DNA of 5,885 bases from Paracoccaceae bacterium. Lineage in GTDB: Bacteria; Pseudomonadota; Alphaproteobacteria; Rhodobacterales; Rhodobacteraceae. The position numbers were made by a program, and so were the translations under genes. Position 1 is the first letter of the stretch. Every line of letters starts with the position of its first letter. Location of the stretch: assembly GCA_003565055.1 (NCBI GenBank), contig PXDM01000205.1, positions 1-5,885 on the forward strand, read 5' to 3'. The notes under the pieces are model-generated. The model ran no database searches. It saw nothing but the letters and a program-made list of their open reading frames with translations, and had not been told where the DNA came from. This document shows, one piece after another, positions 1 to 5,330 of this stretch.

Positions 1-182
1 ATAATCGCGGTCAGAAGCGTGGCTTCGGCCACCAGCGCCTCGATCACCGGGGGGTAGCCATGGCCCGCCAGCACCCGCTCCAGCGCCGTGTCGAGCCGCA
101 CGACGCGGCCGCGCACATCGCTGCGATCCAGTTGGAAGGGAAGCACTGTGTCATCCCATGCGATCTGTCCACCGATACTCAT
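1..182 (-). CDS. hslO: Hsp33 redox-regulated chaperone, N-terminal part (cut by window edge)
   Basis: Sixty codons read from an ATG at 182 down to the window edge. They contain the Hsp33 N-terminal signature: DDTVLPFQLDRSDVRGR near residues 10-25, then the YPPVIEALVAEATLLTAI segment near 43-60. Hsp33 is a cytoplasmic holdase activated by oxidation plus heat; the family's zinc-binding Cys switch lies at the C terminus, outside this window. The start is supported by an AAGGAAG ribosome binding site 5 bases upstream of the ATG. The gene is divergent from the small gene at 535, and a sigma-32-like promoter faces it about 140 bases upstream. Family assignment is from recognised sequence pattern; the missing C-terminal three quarters cannot be judged. 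Confidence 0.93.
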   Translation of the reverse strand, partial: MSIGGQIAWDDTVLPFQLDRSDVRGRVVRLDTALERVLAGHGYPPVIEALVAEATLLTAI

Positions 183-214
183 CACGTCTTCCTTGTTCCG
201 TCGGGGTGCGCAGG

Positions 215-295
215 GCTTGGCCAGCGCGGCCAAGCGCGCCCATCTTCGGCCCCTCTTACAAGAAAGGGGCGGGCGGGGCCAAGGGCTTCGCTTGG
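215..295. repeat. Cluster of GC-rich inverted repeats in the hslO leader
   Basis: Three adjacent inverted repeats are visible. First, GCTTGGCC (215-222) and GGCCAAGC (228-235), perfect 8-bp arms around a 5-base loop. Second, GCCCCT (249-254) and AGGGGC (265-270), extendable inward past one mismatch. Third, CCAAG (279-283) and CTTGG (291-295). They lie inside the predicted hslO leader RNA. Divergent flanking genes make a gene-end terminator unlikely. They may be a dispersed REP-like intergenic element or a structured leader; which one cannot be told from one copy. Confidence 0.5.
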
Positions 296-322
296 GGGCC
301 GTGGACTGGGCCGGAGCGCGGC

Positions 323-350
323 AGATGGTGTCAGCCATGCGTTAGTCAAG
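323..350 (-). promoter_or_regulatory. Candidate heat-shock (RpoH, sigma-32-type) promoter for hslO
   Basis: On the minus strand CTTGACT (344-350) is followed after 14 bases by ACCATCT (323-329). This is close to the known sigma-32 pattern, CTTGAAA then about 14 bases then CCCATNT. It points at hslO, and Hsp33 is a classic heat-shock gene in E. coli. Transcription would start near 316 and give a leader of roughly 130 bases. Seen: the two boxes and their spacing. Inferred: RpoH control. Confidence 0.6.
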
Positions 351-365
351 TCAGAGAGTCGCGTT

Positions 366-426
366 ATCCCGGATCAGCACAAGATAAAAACGGGTTTTAT
401 TACGGGATCTTGAGATCAGCGATCTC
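366..426. repeat. Nested inverted repeats in the 535-gene upstream region
   Basis: ATCCCG (366-371) pairs with CGGGAT (403-408). Inside that pair lie ATAAAA (384-389) and TTTTAT (395-400) around a 5-base loop. Immediately after comes GAGATC (412-417), AGC, GATCTC (421-426), a perfect 6-bp dyad. Two-fold symmetric sites upstream of a gene often bind dimeric regulators, so these are operator candidates for the plus-strand cassette. Arms of 6 bp also occur by chance, so the functional call is weak. Confidence 0.35.
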
Positions 427-534
427 GTGGCTGCGCCAGTAACACACGCATAACGCGCAATCCATCACATTGGCGACACCAGAGCGGCAATGCGCGCTGT
501 GCTGGTTTAGAAACCCTTTTGACGGAGACGTGAT

Positions 535-927
535 ATGCCGACGGAACAAGAGCTTTTGAATGAAGAACTCGACGGGATCCTCGCAGAGCTTGGCCTCGAT
601 GCGGGCGGGGAAGAGGATGACGGTGCCTTCGCCGCGCTGAGTGCAGAGCTTGCGGGCACTGAGTTCGACATGGGCAGTGCGGATACGATGACCATGCTGG
701 GCGCGGGCGATGATCCTGAGCTGCAACTCATGGTTTTCGGGATCATCGGGCGGCAAGCGCGCAGGCTGGTCCAGCGTCTGGTCGACCTCGCGCGGCGCTA
801 TCGCAACTGCCCGCGCTGCATTGCGCTGGTGACGCAAACGGTCGCGCATTTCAAGGCGAAGCGCTATGCGCAGGCGATTGCGTCAGGCAGGCGCGCGGTT
901 CAGTGCTTCCGGACCTGTGCATCGTGA
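535..927 (+). CDS. Small protein of unknown family: acidic N half, basic four-Cys helical C half
   Basis: 130 aa; ATG preceded by GGAG with 7-base spacing. I do not recognise the family. Residues 1-62 contain 18 Asp/Glu and no Lys/Arg; residues 63-130 contain 14 Lys/Arg and a single acidic residue (D84). The C half looks helical. Residues about 63-90 form an amphipathic Arg-rich helix. Residues about 96-125 look like a TPR-like helical hairpin (pattern HFKAKRYAQAI then AV). Cysteines sit as C92-x2-C95 and C124-x3-C128, at the same end of that hairpin, so they could pair as disulfides or bind a metal. There is no signal peptide and no clear membrane segment. It is first in a cassette with a 72-aa protein and an S8 protease, with a strong hairpin directly after it. 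It could be a protease substrate, a precursor with an acidic propeptide, or a self-masking regulator; these are inferences. Confidence 0.8.
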   Translation: MPTEQELLNEELDGILAELGLDAGGEEDDGAFAALSAELAGTEFDMGSADTMTMLGAGDDPELQLMVFGIIGRQARRLVQRLVDLARRYRNCPRCIALVTQTVAHFKAKRYAQAIASGRRAVQCFRTCAS

Positions 928-941
928 CGATACCCTGATCA

Positions 942-983
942 GGGCGCGGCGGCGGGGCGACCTGCCGCCCGCGCCCCCGTTTT
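942..983 (+). terminator. Strong hairpin plus T4 between cassette genes 1 and 2 (attenuator or terminator)
   Basis: Bases 942-953 pair with 964-976 in 12 GC pairs with one bulged C (970) around a 10-base loop, followed by CCG and TTTT (980-983). A perfect 12-bp palindrome CCCTGATCAGGG (933-944) overlaps its left foot. The T run is short, so partial termination is more likely than complete. The next gene starts 18 bases after the T run and has its own ribosome binding site. Expected effect: more transcript of the 535 gene than of the genes after it. Confidence 0.6.
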
Positions 984-1001
984 GCGAAGAGGACCTGCGC
1001 C

Positions 1002-1220
1002 ATGCAATCCCAAACCCGCTTCACCCTGTCCCCCCAGAACTCCGTGGATGAGCAGATCCGCGATCTGGAGGCGTTTCTGGAAGAGATCGGCGCGGCCCCA
1101 GCGCCACCGCCTACGCCACCGCCTGCGCCCGTGCGGGACCGTCAGGCCGATCTGCGACGCGCCAAGGCGCTGATTGACGAGGCCATCGACCTGCTCAGGC
1201 CGCATTTCACCGGGGCTTGA
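1002..1220 (+). CDS. 72-aa helical protein with proline-rich linker, unknown family
   Basis: ATG preceded by AGAGGA (988-993), 8-base spacing. I do not recognise the family. Residues about 14-29 (SVDEQIRDLEAFLEEI) form an acidic amphipathic helix. Residues 31-43 are a linker of Ala, Pro and Thr (APAPPPTPPPAP). Residues about 46-66 (from DRQADLRRAK to DEAIDLL) form a second helix with heptad-like hydrophobic spacing. There is no signal peptide, membrane segment or Cys. Two short helices joined by a stiff linker suggest an adaptor or a protein-protein contact element. It sits between the charged four-Cys protein and the S8 protease, same strand, 74 bases after one and 77 before the other. A chaperone, inhibitor or docking partner of the protease is possible but unproven. 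Coding is supported by strong third-position G/C and the good ribosome binding site. Confidence 0.75.
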   Translation: MQSQTRFTLSPQNSVDEQIRDLEAFLEEIGAAPAPPPTPPPAPVRDRQADLRRAKALIDEAIDLLRPHFTGA

Positions 1221-1249
1221 GCCGACCGCCCGAATCCCGCATTCTTGGC

Positions 1250-1278
1250 CTTGAGGCAGTTCGGCACGTCTTGAGGCA
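1250..1278 (+). repeat. Direct repeat CTTGAGGCA, 20-bp period, before the protease gene
   Basis: CTTGAGGCA occurs at 1250-1258 and again at 1270-1278, a 20-bp period, close to two helix turns. It lies in the 77-base gap upstream of the protease ribosome binding site. It could be a tandem regulator site or a chance duplication. Confidence 0.35.
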
Positions 1279-1297
1279 TCTGACACAGGAGGTCCTG

Positions 1298-2962
1298 ATG
1301 ACTGACACATCCTCGCGCCCCGGCGCATATCTGGTGACACTCAACCCCGACCACGTGACCCCGATGGGCCAGCGCCCGCTTGATCTGTCCACTGTCGCGC
1401 GGGAGCTTGAAAGCACCGCGCAGCGCCTGTCGCTGAGCGCCAGTGGCCGGGTCAGCAGCGATTTCATCAAACAGCTGCGCGTGGGCCAGCGCGCGCCGCA
1501 TACGCTGGCGGTCGTGCTGGACCGGCAAGCGCTGAAAGATCTGCGCGAGCGCTATGGCGGCGCGCTTCATATCGAGCCCGATCACGATCTCGACCTCTTT
1601 GGCGGGGCCGTTTTCGCGCCGGGTGGGGGCATGATTGGCGCGCAGGACACAGCGCCGCGCAATTTCTTTGCGCAAAGCGGTGCCGAATTGATCCTCGAGG
1701 TCACAGTGAAGGGCCGCGACGGGCGCGCTGTTGCGTTTGCGGAAGTGATCGGGCGCGGCAGTGCGCCATACAGCTTTGACACTGGCGTGACGGATGCGAA
1801 GGGCAAGGCCGAGTTGAGCTTTTTCGGTGATACGCCCACGACGCTGCGCGAGATCCGGGTCAATCCGTCCTCCGGCTATTGGGGCCATGTCCTGACCCGG
1901 CCTGATCTGACAGGGGCCGCCAAGCGCAACGGGAAGCTCCAACTCGCGATCACGCTGGAGCCGCTTGACGTCGGGCAGGGCGAGCATGAGGTCTGGGGCT
2001 ATCAGGCCATGGCGCTGCCCAAGGCCGACAGTTTCGCGCCCGATGCGCTGGCCCCGGTCAAGATTGCGATCATCGATTCGGGCATTGCTGCCGCGCATGA
2101 GGATCTGGCCCCTGCAGGCGGGCGCGATTTCACGGATCGCGGCGATGCGGAAACGCTCTGGCGCGAGGACAGTATCGGGCATGGCACGCATGTTGCAGGC
2201 ACCTGCGGCGCGAGTTTCAACGGGCGCGGCATTTGCGGCGCGGCCGGGCCAGGGGCGGCGCTCTATGGGCTGTCGGTCTTTCCCGGCGGGCGCACGAGCA
2301 GCCTGATCCGGGCGCTCGACTGGTGCATCGAGCATGAGATCGACATCGCCAATATGAGCCTCGGCAGTGCGGCCGGCTCCAATGCCCTGCAGGCGGCGGT
2401 GGTGCGCGCGACGGAGGCCGGGGTCTGTCTGGTTGCGGCGGCGGGCAATGCCGCGGCACCTGTGATGTATCCGGCAGCGTATGACCAGGTGATCGCGGTC
2501 GCAGCGCTCGGGGCCGAGGCGAGTTTCCCGCCCGACAGCCCGCATCGCAGCCAAATTGGCCCGCATCAGTCCGGTCCCTATTTCGCGGCAGCTTTCACCT
2601 GTCACGGCCCCGAGATCGACGTGGCGGCCCCCGGCGTTGCGGTGATTTCCTGCGTGCCGTCCGAGGATAGCGCGGCCTATGCGGCCTGGGACGGCACCTC
2701 GATGGCCGCGCCCTATGTCGCAGGATTCATTGCGCGGATGCTGCGCCTGCGCACGGAGTTGCGCGCGCAGACAGGCACGGCGCGGGTCAATGCACTCAAA
2801 TCGGCACTGTTGGCGTGCTGCACGGATCTTGGCTTGCCTGCGGAATTTCAGGGTCATGGAATGCCGGTCTGGCACCTGTCGCCGGATGCGCCCGCCAGAG
2901 ATCTTTCGGTGATCGACCGGCTGGAAAAGGTCTCGCGCGAATTGTCGCGAGAGCTGGCCTGA
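1298..2962 (+). CDS. Subtilisin-like (S8 family) serine protease with N-terminal accessory domains
   Basis: 554 aa. The start is ATG 1298 with a near-perfect AGGAGGT (1287-1293); a longer frame from a TTG at 1217 has no such site. All S8 motifs are present: catalytic Asp in IAIIDSG (D260), catalytic His in GHGTHVAG (H295), oxyanion Asn in AAGN (N384) and nucleophile Ser in DGTSMAAP (S468). Residues about 50-105 resemble a subtilisin propeptide-type fold (TLAVVLDRQALKDLRERYGG region); about 125-222 look like a beta-sandwich, carboxypeptidase-regulatory or Ig-like; the catalytic domain spans about 252-530. The last 20 residues form a charged helix. There is no signal peptide or membrane anchor, so it is probably cytoplasmic or exported by a non-Sec route. 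Eight cysteines lie within the catalytic part. It is last in the cassette with two small proteins, which are candidate substrates or partners. The protease call is firm; the substrate and N-terminal domain calls are inference. Confidence 0.95.
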   Translation: MTDTSSRPGAYLVTLNPDHVTPMGQRPLDLSTVARELESTAQRLSLSASGRVSSDFIKQLRVGQRAPHTLAVVLDRQALKDLRERYGGALHIEPDHDLDLFGGAVFAPGGGMIGAQDTAPRNFFAQSGAELILEVTVKGRDGRAVAFAEVIGRGSAPYSFDTGVTDAKGKAELSFFGDTPTTLREIRVNPSSGYWGHVLTRPDLTGAAKRNGKLQLAITLEPLDVGQGEHEVWGYQAMALPKADSFAPDALAPVKIAIIDSGIAAAHEDLAPAGGRDFTDRGDAETLWREDSIGHGTHVAGTCGASFNGRGICGAAGPGAALYGLSVFPGGRTSSLIRALDWCIEHEIDIANMSLGSAAGSNALQAAVVRATEAGVCLVAAAGNAAAPVMYPAAYDQVIAVAALGAEASFPPDSPHRSQIGPHQSGPYFAAAFTCHGPEIDVAAPGVAVISCVPSEDSAAYAAWDGTSMAAPYVAGFIARMLRLRTELRAQTGTARVNALKSALLACCTDLGLPAEFQGHGMPVWHLSPDAPARDLSVIDRLEKVSRELSRELA

Positions 2963-2969
2963 GCGGCCA

Positions 2970-2995
2970 GCGGCGGGCCGGATATGGCCCGCCGC
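2970..2995. terminator. Bidirectional GC-rich hairpin between convergent genes
   Basis: GCGGCGGGCC (2970-2979) and GGCCCGCCGC (2986-2995) form perfect 10-bp arms around the 6-base loop GGATAT. It sits in the 40-base gap between the protease stop and the transporter stop, so it can serve both strands. There is no T run on either side; termination may depend on the stem alone or on Rho. Confidence 0.65.
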
Positions 2996-3002
2996 GATAC
3001 GT

Positions 3003-4631
3003 TCAGGCGTCCCGGCGCGGTTGCGTCAGGGCCTGCGTATCGGGTGGATCGCCCACGGTCGCTGCGGTCACATCTTCGGTCAGCAGCGCCTTGGCCAATG
3101 CGAAGATCATCGCAAAGCACAGGATGAAGATCGGCAGGCCCACGACCGTGATCACCTGTTGCAGCGCGACGAGCCCTGCCTCGCCCGCGAGCACGATCAG
3201 CATCGCCGCGACAGCCCCCTCGGAGACGCCCCAGAACACGCGCTGGCGCACTGGCCCCGGCTCCGTGTCGCCCGTGCAGAGCATATCGACCACGAGCGAT
3301 GCCGAGTCCGATGAGGTGGCAAAGAAGATCGCCACGATCACGACCGCGAGGCCCTGGATAAGCTGCGTCATCGGGTAGTTCTCGAAAAAGGCGAACATCG
3401 CGAATTCGGGACCACGGTTCACGGCCTCGGCGATCTGGCCTGCGCCGTCGCCCAGCGCTGCGCGGGCGGCTTCTCCGATGCCGTCGATTTCCATCGCCGA
3501 CCAGCCGAAGATCGCGAACCAGACCAGCGTGAAGAGCGAAGGCGCGAGCAGCACACCGAGCACGAATTCGCGGATCGTGCGGCCCTTGGAGATGCGGGCC
3601 ACGAAGATGCCGATGAAGGGCGACCATGTGACAGTCCAGGCCCAGTAGAAAACGGTCCAGCCGCCCTGCCAGCCCCATCCGGTCTCGGACTCGTAGCCTG
3701 CCATCATGTCATTCCAGAAGGCCATGGGCAGGATGTTGCTGGCATAGATGCCGACTGTCTCGATGATGCCGCGCAACAGGAAGACCGTTGAGCCAGTCAG
3801 CAAAACGAAGACCATGAGCCCTGTCGCCATGCCGATATTGATGTTGGAGAGTGTTTTCACCCCCTTGTCGAGCCCCACCACGATGGAGGCCGTCGCCACT
3901 GCTGTCAGCACGGTGATGATGATCACCTTGGCCGTGACACTGTCCGGCACGCCCATGAGTTCGGACAGGCCCGCATTGATCTGGCTGGTCCCGAGCCCGA
4001 TGGACACGGCGACACCAAACAGCGTCCCGAGGATCGCCGCGATGTCGATCGCCTTGCCGATCGGGCCATGGATTCCTTCGCCGAGGAACGGGTAGAAAAC
4101 CGAACTGACCCGGATCGGCAGTTTGTAGCGATAGATGAAATAGGCGAAGGCCAGCCCCGGCAGCGTGAAGATCGTCCAGGTATGCAGGCCCAGATGATAG
4201 AGCGAGAAGCCCATCGCCTCGCGCGCGGCCTGCACCGAATGCGGATCGGTCGCGTCAAAGGGCGGGGATGTGAAATGCAGGATCGGCTCGGCCACGCCCC
4301 AGAACATCAGCACTGTGCCGATACCGCCTGCAAAGAGCATCGTGAACCAAGACAGGTTCGAATATTCGGGCTTTGAATCCGGATCGCCCAGACGGATATT
4401 GCCGTATTTGCTCAGCGCGACCCAGATCAGGAAGATCAGCCAGACATTCACACCCAAGATGAAAAACCAGCCCAGATTGGTCACGATCCAACTGCGCGCC
4501 CCGGCGAAGAAATCGCCGATGGCCTCGGGGGCGATGATCAGGGCAAGCAGAAACACGACCATCAGCCCGGCCGAGATGAAAAAGATGGTGGGGTCGGTGC
4601 GCAGACCGAGCCTGTGTGCGAGAGTGTCCAA
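3003..4631 (-). CDS. BCCT-family (betaine/carnitine/choline type) transporter with altered substrate cage
   Basis: 542 aa from a TTG at 4631, chosen because AGGAGG lies 5 bases upstream; an in-frame ATG at 4661 (552 aa) has no ribosome binding site, and its ten extra codons lose the usual G/C third bases. Inner-membrane protein with about 12 hydrophobic segments. BCCT marks: MLFAGGIGTVLMFWGVAEP (about 98-116), the family Trp segment WTVFYWAWTVTWSPF (325-339) followed by ARISKGRT, and TSSDSAS (439-445). Compared with Corynebacterium BetP, the Trp cage (W189, W194, Y197, W374) aligns with L147, W152, F155 and T333, and the third Gly of the Gly-rich TM3 stretch (BetP G153) with V107. Family members take up compatible solutes such as betaine, usually with Na+ or H+. 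The replaced cage suggests a different, possibly non-trimethylammonium substrate. The short tails at both ends give no clear osmosensing domain. It stands alone and converges on the protease cassette. Confidence 0.93.
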   Translation of the reverse strand: MDTLAHRLGLRTDPTIFFISAGLMVVFLLALIIAPEAIGDFFAGARSWIVTNLGWFFILGVNVWLIFLIWVALSKYGNIRLGDPDSKPEYSNLSWFTMLFAGGIGTVLMFWGVAEPILHFTSPPFDATDPHSVQAAREAMGFSLYHLGLHTWTIFTLPGLAFAYFIYRYKLPIRVSSVFYPFLGEGIHGPIGKAIDIAAILGTLFGVAVSIGLGTSQINAGLSELMGVPDSVTAKVIIITVLTAVATASIVVGLDKGVKTLSNINIGMATGLMVFVLLTGSTVFLLRGIIETVGIYASNILPMAFWNDMMAGYESETGWGWQGGWTVFYWAWTVTWSPFIGIFVARISKGRTIREFVLGVLLAPSLFTLVWFAIFGWSAMEIDGIGEAARAALGDGAGQIAEAVNRGPEFAMFAFFENYPMTQLIQGLAVVIVAIFFATSSDSASLVVDMLCTGDTEPGPVRQRVFWGVSEGAVAAMLIVLAGEAGLVALQQVITVVGLPIFILCFAMIFALAKALLTEDVTAATVGDPPDTQALTQPRRDA

Positions 4632-4636
4632 AGGTT

Positions 4637-4642
4637 CCTCCT
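4637..4642 (-). promoter_or_regulatory. Ribosome binding site that favours a TTG start for the transporter
   Basis: On the minus strand a perfect AGGAGG lies inside the longer reading frame, followed by AACCT and then TTG at 4631-4629. Upstream of the ATG at 4661 the bases CATCTGCGCCTGCGCG have no Shine-Dalgarno match. The Glu-rich residues of the longer form (EEQEEP) are just this region read as codons. Confidence 0.65.
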
Positions 4643-4728
4643 GTTCCTCAGGATGCGTCATCGCGCAGGCGCAGATGACAATTTGCCCAAGAGACCTGTC
4701 GCAATGAACGCAGACGGGTTTTATGGGC

Positions 4729-4761
4729 GCGCGTGACCTCGCAGGCTGTCAGGTCTCGCGC
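4729..4761 (-). terminator. Hairpin downstream of the cobT-DUF4440-ACT unit
   Basis: Bases 4729-4739 pair with 4751-4761 in ten pairs with one T-T mismatch around an 11-base loop. It follows the ACT-gene stop by about 60 bases and precedes the transporter start. There is no T run after it on the minus strand, so it could be a Rho-independent terminator of weak type, or a site upstream of the transporter. Confidence 0.4.
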
Positions 4762-4822
4762 CATGACGCAACCCTCGGCGGGGCAACATGGGCCAGATCG
4801 CCCCCGCAAACTGCCCTGCGGG

Positions 4823-5287
4823 TCAGATTTCCGGCGGCTGCGCCCCTGTGCGCGCTGCGTTCGCCGCCAGATCCGCGTCTTGGCGCTGCAAGGCGATGAG
4901 CGCGGCGAGTGCTGCCTCTGCCTTGTCCTGCGGCACGAAGATGTGGTCGTGATGGAAGGCCGCGACGACATTGCAGGGGATATTCTGCGCCGCGAGCGCG
5001 CCTGCGACGGCGGCGGTCAGCCCGACCCCGTCGAGCGCCGAAGTGACGGTCAGGGTGATGCGGGCCATGGGTGCGCTGCAATCTGCGCCCGGGATGGCCT
5101 GCGCGCTCTTCGCGGGCAGGATCAGGCTCACACCCTCGGCCTCGCGGAAAATGCCCAAGGCGCGCGCCATCAGCGCGGGCGTCACCTCGGATGCGGGGAG
5201 CGCGCAGAAGATGTAGGCGTCCGGGTCGCGCGCGGGGCACATGCCCGCGATCATGGCATCGCGGTCCCGGATCACCGCGCGCGTCAT
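4823..5287 (-). CDS. ACT-domain protein (DUF2241/ACT_7 type)
   Basis: 154 aa from ATG 5287, with GAGGG 6 bases upstream; the open frame extends further up to 5437, but the extra residues do not match the family and run through the neighbouring gene. Family marks: the N-terminal DPDAYIFCALP (about 21-31), the central ARITLTVTSALDGVGLTAAVAG (about 73-94), and AAFHHDHIFVPQDKAEAALAAL (about 108-129), the typical C-terminal part of this small ACT family. ACT domains often bind amino acids and control enzymes. This stand-alone family has no firmly known role. It follows the DUF4440 gene by 43 bases on the same strand and probably shares a transcript with it. The last 20 residues, Ala-rich and polar, lie beyond the usual domain. 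Confidence 0.87.
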   Translation of the reverse strand: MTRAVIRDRDAMIAGMCPARDPDAYIFCALPASEVTPALMARALGIFREAEGVSLILPAKSAQAIPGADCSAPMARITLTVTSALDGVGLTAAVAGALAAQNIPCNVVAAFHHDHIFVPQDKAEAALAALIALQRQDADLAANAARTGAQPPEI

Positions 5288-5330
5288 GCGCCGCCCTCGC
5301 AACGGGACCGCAAGCGATGCCGGTCGCCGC

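Larger units (their letters stand above)
183..534. other. Divergent intergenic region between hslO and the 535 gene
   Basis: These 352 bases hold no convincing gene. The overlapping open frames here run through the start of hslO or lack ribosome binding sites. The hslO-proximal half (about 210-320) is very GC-rich and full of inverted repeats; the half next to the 535 gene is AT-richer and holds further inverted repeats. A heat-shock-type promoter faces hslO. No convincing sigma-70 promoter for the plus-strand gene was recognised, although one is expected somewhere in 350-520. Confidence 0.6.

Noticed and set aside
60..442. Plus-strand open frames across the hslO start and intergenic region
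   Set aside because: They are antisense to Hsp33 codons, composition is repetitive Gly/Arg/Pro, and no ribosome binding site supports them.
400..849. 149-codon minus-strand frame opposite the 535 gene
   Set aside because: The plus-strand frame has a ribosome binding site and an ordered charge and Cys pattern. The minus frame has neither a recognised domain nor a start signal.
1217..1297. Upstream TTG start for the protease that overlaps the stop of the 72-aa gene
   Set aside because: No good ribosome binding site precedes the TTG, while ATG 1298 has AGGAGGT at ideal spacing. The TTGA overlap is attractive for coupling but is outweighed.
1142..2875. 577-codon open frame on the minus strand opposite the protease
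   Set aside because: It is antisense to a protease with all S8 motifs. Its protein is Arg/His/Cys-rich with no recognisable domain, typical of a shadow frame in GC-rich DNA.
2854..3678. 274-codon minus-strand frame across the protease end and the transporter
   Set aside because: It overlaps the BCCT transporter in another frame on the same strand and crosses the convergent gap; its protein is Arg-rich with no family.
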